Below are positions 37,252 through 46,286 of a stretch of 64,000 bases of DNA, piece by piece. Below the pieces are notes generated by a model, which was given only the letters and a program-made list of their open reading frames with translations, had not been told where the DNA came from and searched no databases. A program made the translations under genes and the position numbers. The DNA comes from Candidatus Aramenus sp. CH1 (GTDB lineage Archaea > Thermoproteota > Thermoprotei_A > Sulfolobales > Sulfolobaceae): the NCBI GenBank assembly GCA_022678445.1, contig JALBWU010000001.1, positions 232,221-296,220 on the forward strand. Reading direction: 5' to 3'. The number at the start of each line of letters is the position of its first letter. The stretch's first letter is position 1.

Positions 37252-37567
37252 AAGATAATGATTCCTATCCTAGTTAAAATGACTGAGTCACAGTCCTCTT
37301 ACTCAGCGCTGACCTACTCCGTGCCATGCGAGGGTTCTGCCTAGGTCTAAGGCGTTACTCCCCTTTAAGGGAGATACCCCGTGATGTGAAGAGAAAGGAA
37401 AGAGGTTTTTCAACGTGTTGACAACTTTCTTTATACCTAAGTTTCATATTGTTTTTCAATTTTAAAACCTTACCCCGCCTTAAAAGGCGAGGTTTGTCTT
37501 CTTATTTATCACGTCCTTGTCAGCCTCAGATGTAGCCTTTACCTCTCTCCTTGGTCTATACACTTCG
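37252..37567. other. Gene-poor stretch: IS derivative plus truncated MFS end
   Basis: From 37252 to 37308 there is only the upstream region of xthA. From 37309 to 37507 lies IS copy 2. From 37508 to 37567 the sequence is the shifted 3' remnant of the MFS gene, running without a gap into the element. Confidence 0.7.
37309..37507 (-). mobile_element. Copy 2: 199-base deletion derivative of the IS200/IS605 element
   Basis: The right-end half (37309 to about 37450) matches copy 1 from AGGTCAG through the last ~35 tnpB codons; it then joins directly to the left-end palindrome (CCTCGCCTTTTAAGGCGGGG on the minus strand). The junction sits at a GTTT-type short repeat that occurs at both points in copy 1. 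Both ends are kept, so it has the shape of a MITE. It is preceded by GTGAT at 37512-37508. Confidence 0.8.
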
Positions 37568-38119
37568 TTAACTGGTACCACAACTAGGGCAGAGACTAGG
37601 GAGAGGGCCAAGGTCAACGCGGAGATCTCCCTGTAATTTTGGAGGAAGGCGAGAAGTGCCCCCCGCTGAACCGGAGTAGTTGGACAACACGGTGAAGAGC
37701 GAGAAGACCTTAGTCCTCTCCCTTGGCGAGACGTTCTCCGTGAGGATGGCGGTCTGCATTGGGGCTACGGTTGCCCCTACTCCTCCCCCAACTAGCCCTC
37801 CAGCTATCCCGAAGCCCCCAAGGGCGGAAGCCACCATCAGGAGGTAGAAGTTGAAGGTTAGAAGGAATATCAGCGCGGAGACGGGGAGGAAGGACAACGC
37901 GATCGTGAGCAATTTCTTCCTCCCGTACTTATCGGAGTAGAGGCCTAGGAAGAAGGTTATTAAGGGAGTGACAAAGGCACCCATGCCAAAGATCACGCCC
38001 ACCTGGGATAAGGACAAGTGCACATCGTGGACTAAGTACAGCCCGACGACAACGGCAAGGGCTCCTGCAGCTAAACTCCTCGCTATCATAGAGATCAAGA
38101 GGACTACGACGTTCCTGTT
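37508..38119 (-). pseudogene. Truncated, frameshifted MFS transporter
   Basis: Starts ATG 38119 (MNRNVVVLLISMIARSLA). The first ~170 residues hold five or six helices with the MFS motif GLYSDKYGRKKLL. At a run of six C on the plus strand (37659-37664) the frame shifts; reading five would continue AGALLAFLQNYREISALTLA and VVVPVNEVYRPRREV, the usual middle loop. That second frame runs straight into IS copy 2, and the C-terminal six helices are gone. About 200 residues remain of a normal ~400. Confidence 0.78.
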
Positions 38120-38221
38120 CATCTCCCTAGATTTCCGAAAGTTACGAAAATAAACTCTTCCTATAGTTCGGCTCTGAACTTTTAGGAAAAAGTTTAAGAG
38201 GATGGCAGAGTTTAGGCTCAA

Positions 38222-39358
38222 GTGAGAGGCGTAGTACCTTACTGGATCCTCGTGTTCTCCATAGGCTTTGGATGGTTTATCCTGGCGCCCCTAGTGCCAG
38301 TTGTGACGTCGACCTTTAAGGTCTCCGTCAGTATGGTAGTCCTCCTCATCTCAGCCTACGGTTACGCAATGGCTATCCTTGGCCTTCTAGCTGGGTTGCT
38401 CTCGGCCAAGTTCTCAGTTAGGGTGTCCCTGCTAGCCTCCTCTATACTAACGTCAGTGGGTCTCCTTGGGAGGGCTTTGTCCACCAGCTTCGCCGAGTTC
38501 CTAGCCTTCAGCCTCCTGGGCGCAATAGCGTACCCTCTGGCTGTAGCCCCCCTGGGGAGCCTTGCAGAGGCGTACTTAAAAAGAAGGGTACAGACGTTCT
38601 CGGGCATAACCGTTGGCCTCCTCTTCCTGGGCATGTCCTTCGGTTCCCTAATGGGCTCGGCAATTTTCTCCCTATTTGGCCTTAGGGGTACCCTCCTAAT
38701 CCCTTCAGCCCTAGCCTTCGTTGCCCTAGCCTTGACCGCGATAGTTAAGGACTTCCCAAAGAGCTTCTCAAGGTCGTTGAAGGGAGTGTTCAAGCCAGGG
38801 ATGGTGAAGAACTGGTACGTGGGACTCGCGATTTCCTCCACCTCCGTACTTTTCGGTAGCATAGCGTCTACCGTGTTGGAGCTTCAGAGGCTTCCCCAAG
38901 CAGTTGCGGTGTCCCTCGGAGGAATCTTGGGGGGCCTAGGCTTCCTGGGCTCCGCCATGGGTGCAATCCTCCTTTCGGCAGCGTTCGAGGAGTTCAACAG
39001 GAAGGTGGGGCTCATATTGACCTCCTTCTTGAGCATGGTGTCCTCCTTTGCAGTTGCCCTTGGTCTCCCCTTGACGGGGTCGTTCCTCTTCTTGGCGGTA
39101 GCGTACTTCGCCTACGGCTTTTTCGGAAACGCCTACTGGTCAATGGCCTTGGCCTCGGTCACCTCCTACGCCTCGACCCCAGAGGAGAAGGGGCTAGCGA
39201 CCTCTATGTACAGCGTCGTCTCAAACGTCGGAGTGGCCGTGTTGCCGGTGTACTTGGGCTCACTCTACAGTAGCTACGCCACCTTGGACTACGGGGCAGG
39301 AGCGATAATGGCGATAAACTTCCTGGCCTTCCTAATGGCGTTGCTAATGAAAAGCTAG
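38222..39358 (+). CDS. MFS transporter
   Basis: The 378 residues begin at GTG 38222, about 100 bases from the divergent truncated MFS gene. Twelve hydrophobic segments are visible; the loop between helices 2 and 3 ([20 protein letters not shown]) is a weak A-motif. The family cannot be narrowed. The two MFS genes are not close copies. It overlaps the convergent M61 protease gene by four bases. Confidence 0.75.
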   Translation: MRGVVPYWILVFSIGFGWFILAPLVPVVTSTFKVSVSMVVLLISAYGYAMAILGLLAGLLSAKFSVRVSLLASSILTSVGLLGRALSTSFAEFLAFSLLGAIAYPLAVAPLGSLAEAYLKRRVQTFSGITVGLLFLGMSFGSLMGSAIFSLFGLRGTLLIPSALAFVALALTAIVKDFPKSFSRSLKGVFKPGMVKNWYVGLAISSTSVLFGSIASTVLELQRLPQAVAVSLGGILGGLGFLGSAMGAILLSAAFEEFNRKVGLILTSFLSMVSSFAVALGLPLTGSFLFLAVAYFAYGFFGNAYWSMALASVTSYASTPEEKGLATSMYSVVSNVGVAVLPVYLGSLYSSYATLDYGAGAIMAINFLAFLMALLMKS

Positions 39359-40839
39359 ACAACGTTGGACCTGTACTCCCCCTCCACCTCTCCCATGAAA
39401 ACCTTCTCCGCAACCTTTCCAGTTAGCTTTAGCCTCAGTGAGTGCCCAGGATTCCTCCCTGGACTAAGCTTAGTTCTTTTTACTCTCCCCTCCCTCAACA
39501 GCAGGAGTTCTGCCTCCCCCCTTAAGGGCGCGGAGGTCCCATTGACTGCCACTATCTGGTCGTCTGGCAATAACCCAGCGCGGTCAGCTGGAGAGTCGTC
39601 CTCTACGAACTTCACCCTGTTGCCTTCAAGGACTAGTCCGTAGTACTCCTTACCTTCGTCCATGACCTCTAGTCCCAGTTTTTCCCTTATGGCCTCCAAG
39701 ATATCTCTCGCCGGCCTGTAAGCTAGGTCGAGTTCCTCAAAGCCCAACTCCCTCATTGCCCTGTCCAGCAGGTCAAAAGTAAAGGCACCTCCCCTGCTTC
39801 CCTCCCTCAAGGCCTTGAAGCACTCCTCTATACCTTTCTGCGCCTTCGCGTCTGCGTAGAAGGCTAGAGCGAGCCCCCCATCGTAGTAGGACACGGAGGA
39901 GTTGAGAAAGTTCTCGTCCTGCCTATAGTACTTTATCCACGTCGTCCTCGAGGACTCAGCCAGACTTACCCTTTTAGCCCCAGGGAAGGTGAGGGAGTGG
40001 AGGGCAGAGAGCACCCTCTCCAAACCCTTCTTCCTATCTATTGCCCCGCTCCTCACGGCTACCTTCACTGCCAAGTAGTCCGTGAAGCCCTCGGAGAACC
40101 ACAGCAGGTCAGTGTAGACCTCGTGCTCGTAGTTGTGCCTTAAGTCAGCCGGGTAGAGCTCCTTTACGTTCAGCCTGTGGAAGTACTCGTGGGCAAAGAG
40201 AACTGCCAACTCCTCCCTGTTCCAGGGGACGACGATAGCTGAGGTGTCCCTGTGCTCTATCCCTCCAAAGTTCTTATCGGACCTCCTGAAGTGGAACACG
40301 TACTTCCTACTGGGCTGGATTACCTTGTCTGCCTCCTCCGCCACTTTCCTCACAATCTCAACGTCCACGTCGTCGATGGTCGAGATGACATGCATGTCGT
40401 CCACCTCGATCAGCTTTAAGTTAGGCGACGCCTCTATTGGGGAGTCGGCGAAATCGTGGTAGTTGTCAGCACAGAAGGCGTCCCCCTCTTGCCTAAGCGT
40501 CGTCGCCACTTTCCAGCCTGCAGGAAGGGAGAGCTTGACGCAGTACTTTTCGTTAACTTCAGAGAAAGGGAAGACGGCTGGGGGGTTGATGAAGAGGTAG
40601 TCGTCCGTCGAGATGGCCTCCCTCTGATCCTTGCTGGAGGAGTAGACTAAGTAGCGGAAGGTGTCCTTAACGTAAAACTTGTTCTTGGAGATTCTCACGC
40701 CCTCTATCTCCACCACGTTCCTCTCAAGCTCCCGGATTAAGTAGGATCCAGGGACGTAGGTGGGAAAGACTACAATCCCTTCCCTCCCCTTCGCTATTAC
40801 CTCGATGTACCTGCTCCTAGGAGTTGCTTGGAAGAACAT
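39355..40839 (-). CDS. M61 family (glycyl) aminopeptidase with PDZ domain
   Basis: The 494 residues have the M61 signature [14 protein letters not shown], the zinc site [15 protein letters not shown] (H217, E218, H221), a downstream [12 protein letters not shown] with the third ligand Glu, and a C-terminal PDZ-like segment ([20 protein letters not shown], from about 413). Family members cut peptides from the N-terminus, with preference for Gly or Ala in the bacterial example. No signal peptide, so it should act in the cytosol. Confidence 0.88.
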   Translation of the reverse strand: MFFQATPRSRYIEVIAKGREGIVVFPTYVPGSYLIRELERNVVEIEGVRISKNKFYVKDTFRYLVYSSSKDQREAISTDDYLFINPPAVFPFSEVNEKYCVKLSLPAGWKVATTLRQEGDAFCADNYHDFADSPIEASPNLKLIEVDDMHVISTIDDVDVEIVRKVAEEADKVIQPSRKYVFHFRRSDKNFGGIEHRDTSAIVVPWNREELAVLFAHEYFHRLNVKELYPADLRHNYEHEVYTDLLWFSEGFTDYLAVKVAVRSGAIDRKKGLERVLSALHSLTFPGAKRVSLAESSRTTWIKYYRQDENFLNSSVSYYDGGLALAFYADAKAQKGIEECFKALREGSRGGAFTFDLLDRAMRELGFEELDLAYRPARDILEAIREKLGLEVMDEGKEYYGLVLEGNRVKFVEDDSPADRAGLLPDDQIVAVNGTSAPLRGEAELLLLREGRVKRTKLSPGRNPGHSLRLKLTGKVAEKVFMGEVEGEYRSNVV

Positions 40840-40884
40840 GGGTAGATAAGGGAGGGCAAGGTTAAAACCTAGTCGCTTAACGAC

Positions 40885-41967
40885 TTACACGAACTTCCTG
40901 TCGACGTTCTTCTCGTACTTGCTTACTCTCACCTTGTACACCACAATGGACACGGCCCAAGTAGCAGCAAACGTGCCGATTATGATTATCCCTATATTGC
41001 CCCACCAGACGTCCCCGTTTATGAGAGAGATAGCGTTCCAGAAGGGACCGCTTAAGTTAAACTCTGACTGAATTAAGCCAAAGAGCTCTAGGGTTCCCAC
41101 CAAATACGCTACCAAGATGGAGATGGTGGTCATGGTCAAGTTGTACCACACCTTTCTCAGGGGATTGCCCATGAACGCCCACCTATACGCTCCGTTCATG
41201 AAGAAACCGTCGGTGGTGTCTAACAGCGTCATCCCTGCAGTGAAAAGCAGGGGAAACACAGCTAACGTCCAGAGCGGGACGTTTGTGAACACACCTGCAG
41301 AGGCCGCGCTTATCGCGAGCAAGGCGGTTTCCGAGGCCGTGTCGAAGCCTAGCCCGAACAGGAAGCCGATTGGGTACATGTAGTACTGGTTGTCCACTAT
41401 CCTAAAGAGCTTCTTAAAGAACTTGTTCATGAATCCCCTCTTAAGCAACGCCTCGTTTAGCTTCTCCTCGTTCATCTTGCCCTCCTTTACCTCCTTGTAT
41501 ATACTGTAGATCTCGAATAACACGACGGCGTTCAAGAGGCCTATCAAGTAGAGGAAACCCCCGCTTACGAGCGTGCCCACCACTGAGCCCAAGTTCTCCA
41601 AGGAGGGAATGCTCGACTCTATTGCCCTAGTCGCCACCATCAAGGCCACGGAGAGCAGTATTACCACTGAGGAGTGGCCCAAGGAGAAGAAGAGCCCAGT
41701 GAAGGTCGAGGACTTCCCCTCCTGGACCAGCTTCCTCGTCGAGTTGTCTATGGCAGCCAAGTGATCTGCGTCAACCGCGTGTCTTAACCCAAACAAATAG
41801 GCCAAGACGCCCAATGTAAAAAAGGTGGCAAATGTCCCCTTTACTTTCACCTCGACGTCTCCTACTTCCTCCGAAAGTCTGGCCAACCAGAAAAACAGGA
41901 AAGCAGTTAAGACGACTTCCACAAGGTAAAAGGCCGCGCTCTTGACGTAAATTTTATTTGAGGCCAT
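40885..41967 (-). CDS. NiCoT nickel/cobalt transporter
   Basis: Start taken at ATG 41967 (MASNKIYVKS): a minus-strand TATA-like AAATATTTGG centred 25 bases upstream supports a leaderless start, and the 22 residues of the longer frame look unconserved. The 360 residues have eight helices and the canonical GLRHAVDADHLAAIDN (HX4DH), plus FFSLGHSSVV and LGFDTASETALLAISA. It imports Ni2+ or Co2+ across the membrane. Enzymes that might need nickel are not obvious in this window. Confidence 0.92.
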   Translation of the reverse strand: MASNKIYVKSAAFYLVEVVLTAFLFFWLARLSEEVGDVEVKVKGTFATFFTLGVLAYLFGLRHAVDADHLAAIDNSTRKLVQEGKSSTFTGLFFSLGHSSVVILLSVALMVATRAIESSIPSLENLGSVVGTLVSGGFLYLIGLLNAVVLFEIYSIYKEVKEGKMNEEKLNEALLKRGFMNKFFKKLFRIVDNQYYMYPIGFLFGLGFDTASETALLAISAASAGVFTNVPLWTLAVFPLLFTAGMTLLDTTDGFFMNGAYRWAFMGNPLRKVWYNLTMTTISILVAYLVGTLELFGLIQSEFNLSGPFWNAISLINGDVWWGNIGIIIIGTFAATWAVSIVVYKVRVSKYEKNVDRKFV

Positions 41968-41986
41968 GATATATGGATTGCCTATC

Positions 41987-41997
41987 CAAATATTTAA
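41987..41997 (-). promoter_or_regulatory. TATA-like box deciding the NiCoT start
   Basis: Minus strand TTAAATATTTGG is centred about 25 bases before ATG 41967 and lies within the longer frame. Confidence 0.5.
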
Positions 41998-42094
41998 GAT
42001 TTTCCTACTAATTACGATTGTTTTTCCTACCAACTCCGTTTAACCGTTTACGGAAGTCTAGGAGACTTTTTAGCCCTAAAGCTCTAGGAGGATT

Positions 42095-42466
42095 GTGGAC
42101 CTCTTAGACCGTTTAAAGTCAAAGGATAGGGAAGACAAGCACAAGGCGTGGTTGGAAGTCGAGGAACTGGTTAGGTCTGGTAATGTTGACCTCCTCTTGG
42201 ACTTGCTCTGCTTTGAGGACCACGGTACAAGGTATAGGGCGTGGAACTTGTTGCCGGAGTACTTGGGGAAGGTGCCGGCGGAGCAAGTTAAGGAGAGGGA
42301 GAAGTGCCTCCTTGAGATGCTAATGGACAGCGACTTAAACGTGAGGAGGCTTGTCTGGTACTCCACGTTGCTTCAAGTCTACAACCTCTTAGATAAGGAA
42401 AAGGTTAGGGAACTTAGGAAGTACTGCGAAGAGGCAAAGGGAAAGGAGTGGGCCGAGTTGCTGTAG
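42095..42466 (+). CDS. HEAT-repeat-like small protein
   Basis: Starts at GTG 42095 with AGGAGG five bases before it. The 123 residues form helix pairs such as DLLLDLLCFEDHGTRYRAWN and LLEMLMDSDLNVRRLVWYST, with the D-xxVRR/YRAW pattern of HEAT/ARM repeats; three to four repeats. Such proteins bind other proteins; partner unknown. Confidence 0.6.
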   Translation: MDLLDRLKSKDREDKHKAWLEVEELVRSGNVDLLLDLLCFEDHGTRYRAWNLLPEYLGKVPAEQVKEREKCLLEMLMDSDLNVRRLVWYSTLLQVYNLLDKEKVRELRKYCEEAKGKEWAELL

Positions 42467-42488
42467 GAGACGTGCAAGGAGCCCGGGA

Positions 42489-42809
42489 TTAAGACCTAGT
42501 TAAGGCTAGTATCCCCGCTATTAGCAAGAGGACGAAGGAGACCCCAAAGACTCCGAAGAACATGGGGAGGGAGAAGACTGATGCCAGGAGTAGGAGTACC
42601 CCGGCTACTTTCCTGTCCCCTATTATCGAGCCTATTAGCCCTAGCACAAAGGGAACCATAACGAAAACCAGCGGGAAGAAAAAGAAGGGCCTACCAAAGC
42701 CCATCATCATGCCGGGGCCCATGAACGAGAAGGAGAAAAACAACGGCATAAACGCCCCCACTAATAGAAATAGGGTACCTATAAGCCCAAGGACTTGGTA
42801 GGTCTCCAC
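42489..42809 (-). CDS. Four-helix membrane protein next to the copper protein
   Basis: Starts at GTG 42809, immediately after the stop of the blue copper gene (TAA-GTG). The 106 residues have four hydrophobic segments and a Met/Phe/Gly-rich loop (FSFMGPGMMMGFGRPFFFF), which could bind copper or be a membrane loop. The family is unknown; stoichiometric production with the copper protein is likely. Confidence 0.6.
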   Translation of the reverse strand: METYQVLGLIGTLFLLVGAFMPLFFSFSFMGPGMMMGFGRPFFFFPLVFVMVPFVLGLIGSIIGDRKVAGVLLLLASVFSLPMFFGVFGVSFVLLLIAGILALTRS

Positions 42810-43592
42810 TTACACCACCACTATCTCCCCGTACATCCCCATCTGGGCGTGGCCAGGGTACTCACACAAGTAGTAGTAAACTCCAGGGGAGCTCAAGGTA
42901 ACGGTGAAGGAGAACTCATAGGCGTAGCCACTTGCGTAGTTTGCAGGGGGTATCATTGGCGTTACCGCAAACACGTCCATCTTAACGTACATCATAGCGT
43001 AGTAGGGGTAAGGCGGAGGGACTGGAGTTATAGCGAGGTTGTGGTAGTCTCCTGCGTCCAAGTTGATGAATACTACGTGGAGCGTGGCACCGCTGGGCGC
43101 TATAATCGTTGGGTTGATGAGTCCCATGACGACGAAGACGTTGTGTTGGTAGTGGGCACTCTGTGGAGGTACGTAGTGGGTCAAGTTTAGTGCCCTTACG
43201 TGACCCATGGAAAGGACCACTATACTTATGTCAGTCGAGGTAAAGACTATAGTGTCGTTGGACCTAAAGACCTTTGCCTCCCCAGTAGCGTTCACTTCCG
43301 CCTCGGCCTGCGATACGCTCACCTGGCCAGTGTAGGCCAAGGCGTAACCGTGGTAATAGCCCATCATTTCGAACCCTGGGCCGTAACCCATCATACCTCC
43401 CATCATCCCGCCCATCGCGCCCGGTCCTCCCGACTTGAAGTACCCCATCATTCCGAGCTGTTGGTTGTAGTAGCTCACGGACTGCTGTTGGTAGTAGCTC
43501 GGTAGGTATACGTAGGTATACGCGATGCCCACGGCAACTCCTACCACTGCCACCAAAGCAACCACAACTATTACCTTTAGGAGTTTATTCAT
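42810..43592 (-). CDS. Blue (type 1) copper protein with Met-rich N-terminal region
   Basis: The 260 residues start with a membrane anchor (6-28). Then comes a Tyr/Met/Gly-rich region (GAMGGMMGGMMGYGPGFEMM), then a cupredoxin domain. The copper ligands are readable: H184 in DAGDYHNLAIT, and C243, H248 and M251 in YLCEYPGHAQMGMYG. This is the sulfocyanin/rusticyanin/plastocyanin pattern; sulfocyanin carries electrons in archaeal respiratory supercomplexes. The Met-rich segment resembles copper-binding repeats. Its position at the end of a sulfur-gene cluster suggests it may accept electrons from sulfur oxidation, which is inference. Confidence 0.85.
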   Translation of the reverse strand: MNKLLKVIVVVALVAVVGVAVGIAYTYVYLPSYYQQQSVSYYNQQLGMMGYFKSGGPGAMGGMMGGMMGYGPGFEMMGYYHGYALAYTGQVSVSQAEAEVNATGEAKVFRSNDTIVFTSTDISIVVLSMGHVRALNLTHYVPPQSAHYQHNVFVVMGLINPTIIAPSGATLHVVFINLDAGDYHNLAITPVPPPYPYYAMMYVKMDVFAVTPMIPPANYASGYAYEFSFTVTLSSPGVYYYLCEYPGHAQMGMYGEIVVV

Positions 43593-43874
43593 GACAGTTC
43601 AACTAAGTATATTCGAAGGGGGACAATAATAAGTATTTCCACTAGGATTTTTTCTACTTTTTAGATTTCATTTCATTGAATCTGTAAAGTATGAGAAGTA
43701 GACGCGACTCTACGTGAAGCTGACCGCTCCATTCTGAGCGAGGCGTTGACCTCACAATAGCCTTAACTACTACGTGGAAGTAGACGGGATCAGAAAGTAC
43801 TATGATGCCTTCCTTAAGGTCTCTTATCAGCGACGACAAAGTCTGTCCTTTTGTCTGAATGCCTTAATGGTGGT
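43593..43874. other. Intergenic stretch without a complete gene
   Basis: About 280 bases. AT-rich next to the copper gene. In one plus-strand frame (from about 43752) the codons read NYYVEVDGIRKYYDAFLKVS up to a TAA at about 43876, after an upstream TGA. This might be a remnant of a degraded gene, but I could not name it. A 61-codon minus frame lies in the same place. Neither is convincing. Confidence 0.3.
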
Positions 43875-44207
43875 CTAAAAAACGAGCACTCCTTTGGACT
43901 CAGAGCTCTTCAGAGCAAACTCCGACACTCCGCTTACCTTAACCCCCTGCATTAGCTCTTCCTCGCTTATTCCCTTTACCTTCATTCCGAACTCGCATGC
44001 AGAGATCTCGACGTCTCCCATGTCCAACAGGTTGTCTATGTAGTACTTCAGGGGCTTGGCGTTCTGCAGGACTATCTTCTCTGCCTCCTTTGTGACCCCC
44101 TTTAACGCGTCCATGGTGAAGAACATGTACACCCTGTTCCCGCTCGCCACGTAGCCTATGGCCGTTATGAAGCCCATGTAGAGCTTCTCCGGTTCCCCAG
44201 ATATCAT
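43875..44207 (-). CDS. DsrE/DsrF-like (DsrE2-type) sulfur-carrier protein
   Basis: The 110 residues fit the DsrE2 pattern: EKLYMGFITAIGYVASGNRV, FFTMDALKGV, then EISACEFGMKVKGI with a single conserved Cys71, and a short C-terminal helix. DsrE2 proteins work with TusA in cytosolic sulfane transfer in sulfur oxidisers. The start is 16 bases after the stop of the membrane-protein gene; the N-terminal strand looks short. It closes a co-directional run that begins at TusA (46197). Confidence 0.8.
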   Translation of the reverse strand: MISGEPEKLYMGFITAIGYVASGNRVYMFFTMDALKGVTKEAEKIVLQNAKPLKYYIDNLLDMGDVEISACEFGMKVKGISEEELMQGVKVSGVSEFALKSSESKGVLVF

Positions 44208-44223
44208 GAAGAAGGAATATAGG

Positions 44224-44685
44224 TCAGACAGCTTCCCTCACCCTCACGTACTTTACCGAGTTGTACCAGAACCACATTAGGCAACCCAGAACCGTACAGT
44301 ACCCCAAGAGCCTCACTGCCACGTTACCTCCTATCACTGAGTTCCCCAAGTAGAAGAAGGCCACCAGCTCTAGGGCTATTGCCAACGGCATCGCCAAGTC
44401 CACTGCCCCGAACTCCCACCTGCCTCCTTCCTCCTCCCTAACTATGTTAACTAGGTTGTACCAGAACATGGCCAGCCCCATGAAGACTACGAAGTAGCAT
44501 ATCCACAGCGTAGCGGTCAAGTACCCCTGGAACTGCTGTGGGATGACATAAACTGCTAGGTCTCCGCTTGAAAGGGCTAGCTGGTTGTTGCTGGCCAAGT
44601 AGATGACGCTGAACTCGTACCACCCTACTGCGAAGAGGGAGAGCACAAGTGGCGCCAAAAGCTTCCTCACGTACACGGTCTTCAC
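44224..44685 (-). CDS. Membrane protein in the sulfur cluster
   Basis: The 153 residues contain four hydrophobic segments (about 9-31, 53-77, 93-113, 123-143) with two related motifs, MFWYNLVNIVREEE and MWFWYNSVKYVRVRE, suggesting an internal duplication of two helices each. No cysteine pair or haem motif is visible except CTVLGC in the last helix. Three bases separate it from the YeeE/YedE permease gene upstream, so one operon. I do not recognise the family. Confidence 0.65.
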   Translation of the reverse strand: MKTVYVRKLLAPLVLSLFAVGWYEFSVIYLASNNQLALSSGDLAVYVIPQQFQGYLTATLWICYFVVFMGLAMFWYNLVNIVREEEGGRWEFGAVDLAMPLAIALELVAFFYLGNSVIGGNVAVRLLGYCTVLGCLMWFWYNSVKYVRVREAV

Positions 44686-44688
44686 GGC

Positions 44689-45942
44689 TCACAACCTCTC
44701 CTGTACCTTTACCGCCAAGTAGACCCCTCCCAGCATGCCGAACAGGAATATGATCCCGTCGTACCCTAGCTGGGCGAAGTTTGTCCACATCAGCCCAACG
44801 TTGCAACCTAGGGCCATCCTGACGCCTATGCCCACCAACATCCCTCCGATAAAGCCTATGAGTAGCCTCTTCTTCTCCCTGGGAATCCTTATCTTGAAGT
44901 CCCCGCTCAAGTAGGAGGAGGTGAACGCCCCAACGCACAGCATTACGACCATGAGAGTCGAAGTGTCGACGATCGAAAGGGAGTCGCTAAACCACGGGGT
45001 GTTGAGGAAGAGGTGGACTCCAGCGAGCATCAGGATGTACTCGAAGAATCTCCCACCGTCTGACGAGGTTATCACCAAGTAGTTGAAGGTGTACCCTGCT
45101 CCCACGAGGAACACCAGGATCATGTCTAGTGCAAGTATCACCGTGGACAAGTTTGTGCCATAAGGCTTCCTCAAGAGGAGCAAGTCCTTGACCTCTTGGC
45201 TCAGCTTAAGCCCTCCAGAGGGCTGGGGAGTAGGTGAGGGGATGTTCCCGCCAAAGGACTTCACCGGTATTGCACGGTTGAGCGACATGGAGAAGGAGGT
45301 GAACCCTCCACCCTTACCGCTCCACTTCGCCCTAGTGTACCTCTGGAGGTAGACTCCCAGGGAGATCAGAGGTACGCCGAAGAGGAGGGAAGTGAGGAGG
45401 ACGGTTGTCCCGGAGACGCTGTGGAAGAGCAGGTAAGGGACGTACTCCACGTACCCTCCTGAGGTAGTGGAGAATATGCCCTTCTCCATAGTGTAGAGCT
45501 GGAAGGGCCATATGCCCACAGCGAATATGTAAGTACCTATCATCATGCCGAAGAGCTCTATCCAGTTCTGGACGTAACCGGAGGCGGCGCGGTAGAGCAT
45601 GGACAAGTTGCACCCTCCCGCTAGCGCAGCGCCAAAGCCGAAAATGAACGATCCCACTAGTATGTACCAGCCAGCGAAGTAGTTGAAGTAGTATTGGTCG
45701 TAGGCAGGAACAACCCCTGCAGCGACTAGGAGACCACAGCCCAAAGCAGACAGCCCAAAGAGGATAAGGAGGGCGCCGAACCTCTCAAAGCTCCTCACGG
45801 TGAATATTGAGGTCATGGCGTTGACAAAGCAGTAGTTGCCCCTCTGGGCTGTCCAGCCCAAGATAAACCCAGAGAGCGCAAAGACGCCAAAGACCACAGC
45901 CCAGCTATAGGAAAAAACGGGTTGGAGTATCTCTGGGGGCAT
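44689..45942 (-). CDS. tsuA: YeeE/YedE (TsuA-type) sulfur compound permease
   Basis: The 417 residues have about ten helices in two halves. Three cysteines sit where thiosulfate is relayed in TsuA: QRGNYCF (C38), AGGCNLS (C111) and ALGCNVG (C380), with the GGCN/GCN repeats typical of the family. Bacterial TsuA/TsuB takes up thiosulfate together with a TusA-like protein. Here canonical TusA starts three bases upstream of this gene. A loop with SPTPQPSG separates the two halves. Function as thiosulfate or sulfur permease is supported by motif and context, not proven. Confidence 0.88.
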   Translation of the reverse strand: MPPEILQPVFSYSWAVVFGVFALSGFILGWTAQRGNYCFVNAMTSIFTVRSFERFGALLILFGLSALGCGLLVAAGVVPAYDQYYFNYFAGWYILVGSFIFGFGAALAGGCNLSMLYRAASGYVQNWIELFGMMIGTYIFAVGIWPFQLYTMEKGIFSTTSGGYVEYVPYLLFHSVSGTTVLLTSLLFGVPLISLGVYLQRYTRAKWSGKGGGFTSFSMSLNRAIPVKSFGGNIPSPTPQPSGGLKLSQEVKDLLLLRKPYGTNLSTVILALDMILVFLVGAGYTFNYLVITSSDGGRFFEYILMLAGVHLFLNTPWFSDSLSIVDTSTLMVVMLCVGAFTSSYLSGDFKIRIPREKKRLLIGFIGGMLVGIGVRMALGCNVGLMWTNFAQLGYDGIIFLFGMLGGVYLAVKVQERL

Positions 45943-45945
45943 CCG

Positions 45946-46197
45946 CTAGCCCACCTTCATTATCCTGAACTTGTAAACGTCACCGTCCTTTATTATCACG
46001 AAGGGGTAGCCGTTAGACTTGCAAAGTGAAGGCAAGGTCACGTCCACCGCAGGCTGGTGGTCGGTAAGCACTTCGAGCACTTGCCCAGCCTTCATCTTCT
46101 TTAGCTTCTTGCTCGCCATCATCTCTGGCACTGGGCAGGACTCCCCCCTTACGTCCAACACTTCGTCTGGTTTCTTTACCTTGAGTTCTTCACTCAT
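45946..46197 (-). CDS. tusA: TusA-family sulfur carrier
   Basis: The 83 residues have a short acidic N-terminus, then [20 protein letters not shown], the CPxP sulfur-carrying motif (C21), and the usual beta-alpha-beta fold. A second cysteine, C59 in [10 protein letters not shown], is also present. ATG 46197 has AGGTG seven bases upstream, unusual here where most starts look leaderless. TusA binds sulfane sulfur as persulfide or thiosulfonate, passing it to DsrE or heterodisulfide-reductase-like systems. First gene of the operon ending at 43875. Confidence 0.92.
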   Translation of the reverse strand: MSEELKVKKPDEVLDVRGESCPVPEMMASKKLKKMKAGQVLEVLTDHQPAVDVTLPSLCKSNGYPFVIIKDGDVYKFRIMKVG

Positions 46198-46286
46198 TTT
46201 TTACACCTAAAGAGATAAACGAAATAAATGAATAAAAGATTTATGGGTTTATATACCCTATTTTTAATTCTTGTGATATAAACGTT

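Noticed and set aside
43654..43839. 61-codon minus-strand frame in the intergenic gap
   Set aside because: No Shine-Dalgarno or TATA box at the right distance, non-ATG start, and no recognisable motif.
44224..44685. DoxA, the partner of DoxD
   Set aside because: It is a four-helix protein with duplicated FWYN motifs; DoxA has a single membrane segment and an external domain.
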